From Narthecium ossifragum (lineage: Eukaryota; Streptophyta; Magnoliopsida; Dioscoreales; Nartheciaceae), in the NCBI GenBank assembly GCA_963920575.1, contig OY986971.1, forward strand, positions 15,676,492 to 15,740,491: DNA of 64,000 nt. Reading direction: 5' to 3'. Positions 53,786 to 63,468 of this stretch are shown here, piece by piece. A model generated the notes under the pieces. That model had not been told where the DNA came from, ran no database searches, and saw nothing but the letters and a program-made list of their open reading frames with translations. Each line of letters begins with the position of its first letter. Position 1 is the first letter of the stretch. Both the position numbers and the translations under genes were made by a program.

Positions 53786-54655
53786 CAGGAGAAGCGTTGG
53801 TACCTGCACCTGCAACAATACGGTCCAGGTAGGAATGAGCCAAAGCTCAGCAGGGTTCTACTCTACGACACTCGCAAGGAAAGGTGAGACCAGCCGTACT
53901 AACTCCGTGTCAAGTGCTGAGGCCTGCCAAGGACCCCATAAATCTCGTCAATAACCCGAAGGGCACCTGTCCAAAGTACGTCCTCCGATGGCCACTGCTC
54001 AAGGGTGGTCCTCCTCCGAAAGTCCCTGACACAGGGTGGACAATGACGCTACCGGTAGGACACCCCTCTCCAAGCGGGACTTCCACACTTGGCGGAACAA
54101 CCGTGGTTACGACATCCATCTCCCAGCACTCAAAGCACAGAGTCAATACACCCCTAAACTCCAAATCAAGAGCTAAGTCCTACCAGGGATCCCACACACC
54201 CCATCAATACCCCCAGGGTTCTTGTCCATAGTACGTCCTCCGATGCCACTGTTCAAGGATTCAGCTTTCTCTGATGATCCCATACACAACCAGTAGGACA
54301 CCCATGCCGGGGTAACGGCGGCCAACACTTAGCTATTGATACTGGAGTCCTAGGGACAACCCCAAATCCACGACAAGCCTATCATGCCTATAATGCACAG
54401 GAAAGCAAAACAACACAGTAATAACAACAGGAAAATATAAAGCAGTAAAGAAGGCAACTAATAACAACATAAACAAACATAGCAATAACACTAACAGGTA
54501 GATATAAAAAATAGAATAAACAAGCATCAAGCAGGGGCACACCTTCGGCCCATTTATACTAACCACTCCCGAGGGTCATGACTCCCTCGGTTCACCACAA
54601 AGCAGTAAAGAAGCATGCAGATAATCATAAGCAGTAAGGCCATACATTTAGCCCA
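53786..54655 (-). repeat. Second copy of the internal duplication in element I 5' LTR
   Basis: Copy 1 is 49525-49637 plus 53015-53785 (about 884 bp once L is removed). Both ends of the unit carry GCCCA, so slippage or unequal exchange at a 5-bp microhomology is likely. The other LTR has only one copy. Copy 2 has a deletion of about 20 bp near 54288. Confidence 0.86.
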
Positions 54656-54859
54656 TTTATGCTACACAATCCCGGGAGTCACCACTCTCCCGGTTCAACC
54701 ACAAAGCCATAAACACCCAACAATTACCAACTATATTACTAAGCATGTCAGAAAGTCGTACACAAAACCATCATAGCAAGCCCCGCGGGCAAAACTGCTA
54801 AAATCGCATGTATACGGAGCCCCGCGGGCAAAACCGCCTCAAACAGGCACTCTGGCACA

Positions 54860-55280
54860 GATCGGATCGATCCAACCCATTTGGATCGATCCGAACTGGC
54901 CTTGGATCGATCCAACCAACACTTGGATCGATCCAACTAGCACTTGGATCGATCCAAGTCACCCCTGGATCGATCTGGCTAGGGAAAAACGAAGAGAAAT
55001 ACCCACTGTCGATCGATCCCGATCGGCCTGCTGATCGATCTGACTAGCCTCGGATCGATCCAACACACCGTTGGATCGATCCGGCTAGTCAAAAGTCACA
55101 ACCACTCTCAGGCATCGTCCAGGGAGCCTCGGATCGATCCGAATTCACATCGGGATCGATCCGACTTCCCCCCCCTTGTGGACGAACCATCTTGATTGAG
55201 GCTTCGATCGATCCGACACCCACTCGGATCGATCCGACAAGCCGCTCCGATCGATCCTGCTCAACCAAGGGTCGATCCGA
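54860..55280 (-). repeat. GATCGATC dyads in element I 5' LTR, cluster 1
   Basis: Counterpart of 46553-46960, with one or two sites gained or lost (for example an extra CGGGATCGATCCGAC near 55150). Confidence 0.82.
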
Positions 55281-56750
55281 GCAGACCCTCCGGCCAGCGT
55301 CGACGGCGCTCCCGGCCGGAAAACGACACCAAACCTCACCAAACTTGGTGTGCTGGTAGCCAAAAGAATCAGGAAGCTACTCATGGCTTCAAAACCGGAA
55401 AACATCAACGAGGCAAAGAAATCCAATGAAAACAAAACCGGATTCAAGCCTTCTAACCAAGCCGGAGTCTAAAGTAGGAACCCTACCTCCACAGCGCAGC
55501 TTCAACTCACAAAGCTAAGCCTCGGATCTTCCTCATGCCGCCACGGTCCCGACGAGCCTCCAAGCTCCAGAAACGGTGGCCGAAGGAGGGAGAACGGCGA
55601 CGAGGAAGGTTCAGCCAGCACAGGGGAAGAGACAGAGCTCACGCGCGTGTTGACACTGGTTTTAGCTATGCCTAAGTCTCGTATTATTTACGAAATTCCC
55701 TTTTGATGGATGCATGTGCCTTAAATAATTTGATATGTGCATATGCATTTTTCATAGTTATCACCCCCAGGGTATCTAAAAAAAAAACTTAGGCTAAGAT
55801 AAAAGCCTAAGACTTCCCCTACATAATACCATGGTCCTATTTAGCTTTGATGGCATCCTATATAAGCTAAAAGGATACAAGGACAGTCTACTAAATTTCC
55901 TACAGCATGATCAAAACAAAATTCAAAATTCAAATTAATATTCAAAATTCGAACCAAAATATTCGAATTTGAACAAGCATCTTAATTCAAAACAGGTTCA
56001 AAACCTGAACATAAAGTTCAAATATTGAACAACCATGAGAGGGTAAGAACTCTCTAACATTGAAACCTACAGTGGTTCAAACTACATATAAAAGTTTGAA
56101 TTGAGAGAGAAAATCATAAACTCTCTCATGCTCATGCACATGCACGTGAGTTCCACCCTCAACCATGTCTAACCCAATCTCTTCATGCATGTCCTCAACC
56201 CAAGCACTTTAAGCTCAAATGAAATATTAAACAAACCCATGCACATGCACGTGGGTTCCATTCTCAACAAGCCATCAAACCCATGCACATGAGTTCCAAA
56301 GAGAAGATGGGTTCATATCAACTCACAGGCTCTTGATTCATGAGATATCTCTAACTTACGAGATCTCTCAACCTCCTCAACCCATGCATTTAAACTCAAA
56401 TTTTGAACAAAGAGAGCAGACGTGGCTCTCATAAGCTCTCAGCAGTAACAAACTGGAGATATGCATAACTCTCTAACTCCCTGAAATATACACGCGTGCC
56501 TTCAAGCTGGAATGAAGCATATGTGCCAGTGGATAAGAAAGAAGAGGTTGTCTCCCAATGCATATACGTGTTACACCTCAGCTTTCTCTCAACAAATACA
56601 CACCATCCCAACCAAGAGATCTCAACAACTAACCATGAGATATGCTGTGAGCCATCCTCAACATCTTGAACCAAAAGATATTGCCAAACGATCAAGATAG
56701 ACCAGCAGATCTTTTCAATTTGAAGAGCCCGCCTAGGTTTCGTTGGACAT

Positions 56751-56760
56751 CTATAAATAG
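56751..56760 (+). promoter_or_regulatory. TATA box of solo LTR M
   Basis: CTATAAATAG upstream of the repeat-bearing leader. Confidence 0.6.
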
Positions 56761-56890
56761 ATGGGAGGAGCACGGGTTGGAGCCTGAAGACCTTTGGAGA
56801 GGTGGAGGCGCTGTTGAGATCCAGAAGCAGTTAGAGGTTGAAGAGCTTGGAGACGTGAAGATGCTACCGAGATCCAGAAACAGTTCTCAA

Positions 56891-57145
56891 GCACTGCTGA
56901 ACCTGGAGGGGAGCATCGGCGTGCTGCTAGTTCTGATAGGCCCAAGCGTTGCTGAACCTGGATGGGAGCATCGGCGTGCTGCTAGAGGTTTGAGGAAGTT
57001 CTGATCGGCCCAAGCATTGCTGGAACCTGGAGAGGAGCATCGACGCTGACGTGCTACTAGAAGTCTGAGGAGGTTCTGATCGGCCCAGGCACTGCTGGAA
57101 CCTGGAGGGGAGCATTGGCGTTGACGTGCTGCTGGAACCTGGAGG
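56891..57145 (+). repeat. Imperfect tandem repeats in solo LTR M leader
   Basis: Four units beginning GCNTTGCTGAACCTGG-like at 56891, 56946, 57014 and 57089 (spacing 55, 68 and 75 bp), with GGGAGCATCGGCGTGCTGCT and GTTCTGATCGGCCCA landmarks. Unit length grows by small insertions toward the 3' end. Confidence 0.75.
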
Positions 57146-57467
57146 AGAAAGAATATGTCATCAATCAACATGGTAACGAAGGTGAAGGCTTAAGAAATAA
57201 AAAAATCCTTACGTGCTCTTTCTTCCCTTCAAGTTTCCTTTCATTCTTGATATAAAGATGTAAGGATTCCATTTTCCTTTTTTTTTTAAAATATCGGATC
57301 TAGAATCGGAGGTATTCCCTACGGGGATGTAAACGATGGATTCGTCAATTCGGCAATCCAGGGCTGTGGTGCCCGCAATCTCTTCATATGCAATTAAATT
57401 ATTATTTTTTTGCTCGAAATAAAATAGAGATCTCGTCCCTGCGAGATCGACGTTTTATCCTCGAACA

Positions 57468-57984
57468 GCGCGGAAGAAGGGAGAGGAAGCGAAAAGGAAG
57501 GGATGGAGAGGGGAAGAAGGATAAGGCCGGGGAAAGGAGGAGAAGGGGGAAGCAAAGTCTTCCCTCCCCTGACAGGGGAGGTGACGGCCGCCCAGGCCAT
57601 CCCGTCGAACTCCGCCGACAGGACTCTCACTCGGGGAGGGTGAGATCGATCCGCACTGGCTTGTCGGATCGATCCGGCTAGCAAGGCCAGATCGATCCGC
57701 CCAAGAGGTGCGATCGATCCAACTTCCTGGCGTTGAACGATCGATCCTTCTGGCCAGAAAGGATCGATCCCTCTTTTGCAGGAAGCTAGACTTGGGTTAA
57801 AACTTAAACCCAAGCCCGGATCTTTCGATCTCTGGTGCACCTAGCCATTCTACTCAAACACAACCCATCAAAACAAGGCCTGTGTGTGCACAAGCGGGTG
57901 TGAAACAAACCAACAAGGCGCAATTTACCAAATTGCCCTTGCGGTCAACGACGAGCCACAGGAATAGAGGAACGGGTCCTCACA
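57468..57984 (-). repeat. 5' LTR of element I, fragment 3
   Basis: Continues the polypurine-rich leader and the second GATCGATC cluster (57640-57775), and ends GGGTCCTCACA at the 5S gene. Confidence 0.9.
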
Positions 57985-58075
57985 GGATCCCATCAGAACT
58001 CCGTAGTCTAGCGTGTTTGGGCAAAAGTAGTACAAGGATGGGTGACCTCCTGAAAAGTCCTCGTGTTGCACTCCT
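57985..58075 (+). pseudogene. 5S rRNA copy 25 (alpha), 3' fragment
   Basis: Starts with the duplicated GGATC and runs CCATCAGAACTCC to the gene end. GGGCAAAAGTAG and CTCCTGAAAAG variants. The two fragments make one gene of normal length once element I is removed. Confidence 0.88.
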
Positions 58076-58438
58076 CCTTTTTTCCAGTCGGCAATCCCGT
58101 CCTGCAAGCGGTTTTTGCCGGAACAATGACATCCTTACGCTCGGAGCATGCGCGCCGTGTGACTCGAGATCCGGGCGGGCTATGTTACGCCTACTCCGCG
58201 GCGAGCCGGATCCTAGGGTGGTGATTTTAGAAGCGCAGTCGCATTGTAATTGTCGAACGGCGAGAAAGGGGCCCCACGCGCGAAGAGCAGGGAGGCTCAG
58301 GGGGTTTCGAGTCTCGTCCGGAAACATGGGTGCATCACCGAAAGCAAATTTGCTACACGAGGCCTGTGGAATGGTAACGATTCATCATGAGGTGGGCCGC
58401 GGGGATCGAATAAGAGGAATGGCAGTAATAGGGATATC

Positions 58439-58557
58439 GGGTGCTATCATTCAAGCACTAAGGCACCGAATCCCATCATAACTCTGCAGTCAAGCGTGCT
58501 TGGGTGAGAGTAGTACTAGGATGGGTGACCTCCTGGGATGTCCTCGTGTTGCACCTT
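58439..58557 (+). rRNA. 5S rRNA-like gene copy 26 (beta)
   Basis: GTGCTATCATTCAAGCACTAAGGC; box A AAGCGTGCTTGGGTGAG; box C intact. Confidence 0.87.
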
Positions 58558-58920
58558 CCTTTTTGCCACTCCGCAATCCCGTCCTGGAAGCGGTTTTTAT
58601 CGGAGCAACGACATTGTTACGCTCGGAGCATGCGCGCCGAGCGATTTGAGATCTGGGCGGGGTTCATTTCTTTGGCTCTGCGGTGACCCGGATCCTGGGG
58701 CGGTGATTTTAGAAGCGCGGGCGCATAATAATTGTCGAACGACGAGAAAGGGTCCCCACGCGCGAAGAGGAGGGAGGCCCGGGGGATATCGAGTCCCGTC
58801 CGGGAACGTGGGTGCAACACCGGAACAAAATTGTCCACACGAGTCCCGCAGAATGGCAGCGATTCGTCACGAGGTGGGCCGCGGGGATTGAATAAGAGGA
58901 ATGGCGGTAATAAGGATATC

Positions 58921-59038
58921 GGGTGCGATCAAACAAGCACTAACGCTCTGGATCTCATCAGAACTCCGCAGTCAAGCATGCTTGGACGAGAGTAGTACTA
59001 GGATGGGTGACCTCCTGGGATGTCCTCGTGTTGCACGC
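58921..59038 (+). rRNA. 5S rRNA-like gene copy 27 (gamma)
   Basis: AACGCTCTGGATCTCATC; AAGCATGCTTGGACGAG; box C intact. Confidence 0.87.
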
Positions 59039-59385
59039 TCCTTTTTGCCTGTCCGTAATCCCGTCCTGCAAGCGGTTTTTGCTGGAACAGCGACATCCTT
59101 ACGCCGGAAGCATGCGCGCCGTGCGATTCGAGATCCGGGCGGGCTTCGTTTCGCTGGCTCGGCGGCGACCTAGATCCTAGGGCAATGATTTTAGAAGCGC
59201 GGGCACATAGTAATTGTCGAATGGCGAAAAAGGGGCCCCAGGCTCGGGGGGTTTCAAGTCCCGTCCGGGAACACGGGTGCAGCACCGGAAGCAAATTTGC
59301 CACACGGGTCCCGCGGAATGGCAACGATTCGTCAGGAGGCTGGCCGCGTGGATCGAATAAGTGAAATGGTGGTAATAAAGATATC

Positions 59386-59476
59386 TGGTGCGATCATACC
59401 AACACTAAAGCTCCGGATCTCATCAGAACTCCGCACTCAAGTGTACTTGGGCGAGAGTAGTACTTGGATGGGTGAC
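59386..59476 (+). pseudogene. 5S rRNA copy 28 (delta), 5' part cut by element H
   Basis: First 91 bp up to GGATGGGTGAC; the last ~30 bp are expected beyond the window after element H, beginning with the target duplication GTGAC. Confidence 0.86.
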
Positions 59477-60917
59477 TGATGAGTCACTAAATATTCATAC
59501 TTAAACCCATTAATTTATATTTGTTAGCCCGAGAGTGTTTGTATTTGATAGTTTGTTAATTGATTTCAGGTTTAACGAAGATTCAAGTTAGAAAATACAG
59601 AAAAGGACTAATATGTGGAAATTACGCTGCTTCGCTGTCAGTTTGAAAAGAATTCACCAAATTCTCCAGATAAATCCTAAATTCCTGAAATTTGGAGGAC
59701 TTATAGAAGACTTCAAGATGAACAACGTTCATGTTGGATACTTTGTGAGATTCTGGATACATTAATAGCTGTTTTCAAGAATATGAAGATAAACAGATGC
59801 TGGGAGACTGGTCCGTCGACGCTCAGGAGAATATTCGTCAAATATTCTAGATAAGTTCAAATAATGTCCAATATTCGGGACAGGACAGAAGACATCCTAA
59901 TCTACATCTTTCATGTTGAGCACATTTCCAAATTCCGGATAGGGTGAAATCAATCGCGACCGGAAGAGGCTATCAGACTTAAACTAGGAAATCCGAGTTG
60001 CACTTGAGGTCCAACTCAACCCAAAACCCTAATTCCGGGAATACACCTATAAGAAGGTGTTTGCTGGCCGAAAATTGGTGGTTCCCATAGAGAGAAAAGA
60101 GAGAACTAGGGTTTGGAGGATTCTATGGAGAAGATGGAGCTACAACGTGGATCCCAATCGTTCTTCATCGAATCTAAGGCTTCCATCTCAAAGATGAGTA
60201 GCTAATTCTATACTTAGGGATCTCATGAACCTTTAGTAGATCTTCCTTGTATTTTTCTTGTTGAATCTTGTATTCTTTTTCTAGACATGATCTTATAGAT
60301 TTGGTTTTAATGATAAAAGAGTTGAGGGAACAGAGTTCCTTGACGTATTTTCAGTCCTACTTGATTTTGGTGATTGATGGTAGATATATATAGGATGGTT
60401 TTTATGTGGTTTGTGAATAACCGATGAGATATTTTATGCTTAGTGAAGATAGCTTGTGCTAAGGTTACTCCGAAGACAATCTATGCTAATCGAAAATAAA
60501 ATATGCCTTTGGAAGACACTTACCTTATTTTAGGGATTCATGTAAGCTTAAGAAGCTGTGAATCTATAATGTCTAGACAAGAAAACAAGAGGATAACTAG
60601 AGACTACAAGGAAGTGAAACTAAAGTGGATTGAGTGATTCCTAGGTTTTCTCTGATTAATATATTTCAATCTTTTTACATCGCTTTCTTATTAGTTTTAA
60701 TTAATCAGTTTTAAAAATCCAAATCAATCCTTTTCGCTTAGGTTTAGAGTTCTGAGATTTAATTCTGGTTTCTCCTTCATAATCAAAGTTTTCCCTGTGG
60801 TTCGATCTCGAATTCATCACTATTTTACCCCATAGTTTAGTATTTTGAATAAGGGTTTATAAATTTTATTCTTGATTGAGTTTGCAACGTTTTTAACGAC
60901 GCGTTTGTAAGCAATCA
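59477..60917 (+). repeat. 5' LTR of element H (1441 bp)
   Basis: TGATGAGTCAC...GTAAGCAATCA, collinear with G (26932-28362) and clearly diverged from it. TATA-like ACCTATAAGA at 60045-60054, followed by GAGAGAAAAGAGAG. Confidence 0.92.
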
Positions 60918-60922
60918 ATTTT

Positions 60923-60940
60923 TGGCACCGTTGTCGGGGA
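60923..60940 (+). promoter_or_regulatory. Primer-binding site of element H (tRNA-Asp type, two mismatches)
   Basis: TGGCACCGTTGTCGGGGA, 5 bp after the LTR. Compared with element B's TGGCGCCGTTGCCGGGGA it has two transitions (G to A, C to T). Confidence 0.82.
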
Positions 60941-61395
60941 ATCTTTTGATTTACAACGAAGTATCGATTTAATTTTCTCTGAATTCTTTTTTTCTGAGCG
61001 TAGGTAGATTTTTATTTTTCTTTACTTTATTTTACATTTTTTAGGATTTTTCTGACAATTTTCAGGAATTTTTTGCAGCATTGGAACGGATTTTTCTTGA
61101 AGAAAAACGCAACTCGCCAGGCACCTGGAGCGACCGGTCGGACTTGAATCCGATCGATCGGACTTCGCCATATGCTTTGAAGTGGCCTTTGAGTGAAGGA
61201 GTTGCGGTCTGGAGCGATCAATCGGACTGGAAACCGACCGATCGGAACTGCACAGTCAACTAAGCCTTTTTGCTTCAAACCTTTTCGTTTCAATTGTTGT
61301 TTGCCGGGTTTTGTCCTCTCCTCCGAATATTCTATTTTGTTTTTCTCTTTTTGGTGTGATCTTGCATGCGAGGCAGATGATCCCTACATAATCCG
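60941..61395 (+). other. Leader of element H with four dyad-like motifs
   Basis: T-rich and without a gene. Between 61125 and 61245 lie GCGACCGGTCGGACT, CCGATCGATCGGACT, GCGATCAATCGGACT and GACCGATCGGAAC, related to the CCGATCGATCGG form of element B, but here downstream of the primer site rather than in U3. Confidence 0.65.
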
Positions 61396-62445
61396 TTGGA
61401 ACCTTTGGATCTAGAAATAGAGGCCACACTTCGAGCAGCTAGAACCTTAGGACAAAAGTCTCTAAGTAATTACCAGGAAGCTATAAGCAACTTGCAATCC
61501 TTAATGGCTGAACACGAGGAACATGTCATTGACCCTAATGATAATATGGGTAGGGGTGGAAATGATAACAATAATAGAGAAGTCCCAATTAGGAATCACT
61601 TCCTACCTGGACCTTATACCTATGCTTCTTGTATCAACCCACCTACCATCAATGCTACACATTATGAGATTAAGCCTAACTGGATTACAACCTTACCTTC
61701 TTTCTATGGGCGTGAGAATGAGGATCCCCATGGACACATTGCTAGCTTTCTTGAAATCCTTTCCATGTTCAAACTTCAGCATTTTAATGATGATGCCTTT
61801 AGACTCAAGCTCTTCCCTTTTTCTTTGAAAGACAAGGCTAAACATTGGCTTCAAACCTTAGCTCCAAATTCGATTTCAACATGGGATCAACTTCAGGATG
61901 CTTTCCTTAAAAAATATTTCCCTATCATTAAAACTCAAAACTATCGAACCATGATTATTTCTTTTAAGCAAAATGAAGATGAGATGTTTCATGAAGCTTG
62001 GGAAAGATTTAAGGATCTTCTTAGAGAGTGTCCCCATCATGAGATACCTGAGTGGCAGTTAGCCCATTCATTTTATAATGGTCTTAAAGATCAATATAGG
62101 ACAATGGTCGAAGCCTGCTGCGGGGGTGTTGTTCTTAGTAAACCTTGGACAGCTCTTTGGGAAATGTATGACAACCTTGCTAAAAATTCACAACACAATG
62201 CCTCAGTTTCTAGGAGTCGGTCTACCACTATTCGTAATTCTCAGCGAATTCATGAAATTTCTGAATTCCAAAGTCTCTCCGCACAAGTAGCCCTCCTAAC
62301 TAAAGATTTAAACCAGTTGAAAATAGGCCAATCTCTTGCTCAACAATTGCCTAACACTTCTCGTGAGACATGTGCCCTTTGTCTTAGCTCGGATCATCCT
62401 ATCACTGATTGTCATTTGGCTCCTAATTTCCCTGACTTTGTTTAG
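61396..62445 (+). pseudogene. Gag of element H
   Basis: 349 residues to an in-frame TAG (62443-62445). Gag domain at about 95-235: FYGRENEDPHGHIASFLEIL, LKLFPFSLKDKAKHWLQTL, FLKKYFPIIKTQNYRTMI and ECPHHEIPEWQLAHSFYNGL. The CX2CX4HX4C zinc knuckle CALCLSSDHPITDC lies at about 326-339. The frame continues unbroken after the stop, so the TAG probably replaced a Gln codon. The start is the first ATG of the frame. Confidence 0.9.
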
Positions 62446-63468
62446 GAACAAGCTAATGCAACTTATGGTTTTTCCAAACCTAAAAATAACCCTTATTCGA
62501 ATACCTACAACCCAGGTTGGAAAAATCATCCTTATTTTAGTTGGAAACCACAACAATCAAGTAATCTTTCTGGGCAAGGCAACACAACCAATCCTCCTGC
62601 TTTTAAGTACCCGCCTAAACCTTTTGCAAATTCAAACCCTGGGTACTCTTTACATTATCCACAGAATACCTCTCAACCTCCTCCTCCTGAATCATCAACT
62701 GAGCCCACTTTAAATTCAATCATGAGTACACTTTTAGAGATGAGAGGTGATATCAATAGGGATATGTCATCCATGAAGGTCGAAATTTCAACTGTCAAAG
62801 GTGATGTCTCCTTATTGAAAAACAACTTATCTTCAACGATTCAATCCGTAGCAAATTTAGAAAAACAAGTGGGGCAGCTATCTAATAACTTGTCTAAAAG
62901 AGAGGATGGGCATTTTCCAAGTCAATCTGTCACCAACCCGAGAGGCCAGCACTATGTAGAAAGCCAAAACTTCGAGAGTGCCAAAGCTGTTGTGACCCTT
63001 AGAAGTGGCAAAACAGTAGATAATGAAATAGGTGAACCTGTCAATCTGGATGATCAAATGCCCGATCCGAAGATCAAACATCCATCCCAAGATGATTCTT
63101 ATTTTTCACCTGATACTGGCCCATCTGATTCTAGAGAGCCTGATCCAGCTAAATACATTCCAAAAGTGCCATTTCCTGCAGCCCTTAAGGACCCATACCC
63201 AACCATCAAAGCCCGAAAAGCTACTGAGGAAATCCTTGAAACTTTCAAACATGTCAACATCAACATACCCTTGCTTCAGGCCATTCATCAGATCCCTTCG
63301 TATGCCAAATTTCTTAAGGACCTGTGTACTCATAAACGCCAGACAAAACACAAAGGGGACAAGAAAATCCTTCTACCTGAACAAGTCAGTTCGATTTTGA
63401 AACATGACACGCCACCCAAATTAAAGGACCCTGGTACCCCTACCATACCCTGTTGCCTAGGAGACTAG
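62446..63468 (+). pseudogene. Gag-protease linker of element H
   Basis: Same frame as gag. A Pro/Asn/Tyr-rich segment (NPYSNTYNPGW), a predicted coiled coil (MSSMKVEISTVKGDVSLLKN to VANLEKQVGQLSNNL), TLRSGKTV, VPFPAALKDPYP, and VNINIPLLQAIHQIPSYAKF with FLKDLC, all matching the layout of element B's pol N-terminus. It ends at TAG 63466-63468, where the family usually has a Gln or Asn. Confidence 0.88.

Larger units (their letters stand above)
53010..55647 (-). repeat. 5' LTR of element I, fragment 2 (with internal tandem duplication)
   Basis: Resumes at CATACTAACTCCGTG. At GCCCA (53781-53785) it jumps back to sequence equivalent to about 45460 and repeats about 870 bp (53786-54655) before continuing. 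It ends in GCGCG (55643-55647), the target of solo LTR M. Confidence 0.9.
55648..57467 (+). mobile_element. Solo LTR M (1820 bp), possibly Ty1/copia type
   Basis: TGTTGACACTGG...CTCGAACA (TGTT/AACA termini) with a perfect target duplication GCGCG (55643-55647 and 57468-57472). TATA box CTATAAATAG at 56751-56760 on the plus strand, followed by a leader with four imperfect tandem repeats (56891-57145). Assignment to copia rests only on the termini and is tentative. No coding content. Confidence 0.88.
45167..57984 (-). mobile_element. Element I: gag-only Tekay derivative inserted in a 5S gene
   Basis: Two LTRs of TGTCGCGC...CCTCACA flank a 1.39-kb internal region with tRNA-iMet-type primer site, gag and polypurine tract, but no pol. 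Flanks are a perfect target duplication GGATC (45162-45166 and 57985-57989). Subtracting solo LTR L, solo LTR M and the internal duplication from the right LTR leaves about the same length as the left LTR (2671 bp). It is a candidate TR-GAG-type non-autonomous element, presumably mobilised by full-length Tekay relatives (inference). Confidence 0.93.
57985..59476 (+). repeat. 5S rDNA block 6 (rest of copy 25, copies 26-28)
   Basis: Order alpha (split), beta, gamma, delta (cut). Units of 482 bp between copies 26 and 27; the gamma unit here keeps full-length spacer, unlike copies 18 and 22. The block ends inside copy 28 at element H. Confidence 0.9.

Noticed and set aside
21013..59476. Cassandra-type elements (LTRs containing 5S sequence)
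   Set aside because: The 5S copies occur in tandem units with a constant spacer of about 365 bp and no LTR termini, primer site or polypurine tract around them, so they are rDNA units.
29023..59476. Many ORFs of 60-200 residues across the 5S blocks (for example 31072-31695, 43355-43927, 57882-58481)
   Set aside because: They recur on both strands wherever the 5S unit recurs and read through rRNA genes; no domain or codon signal.
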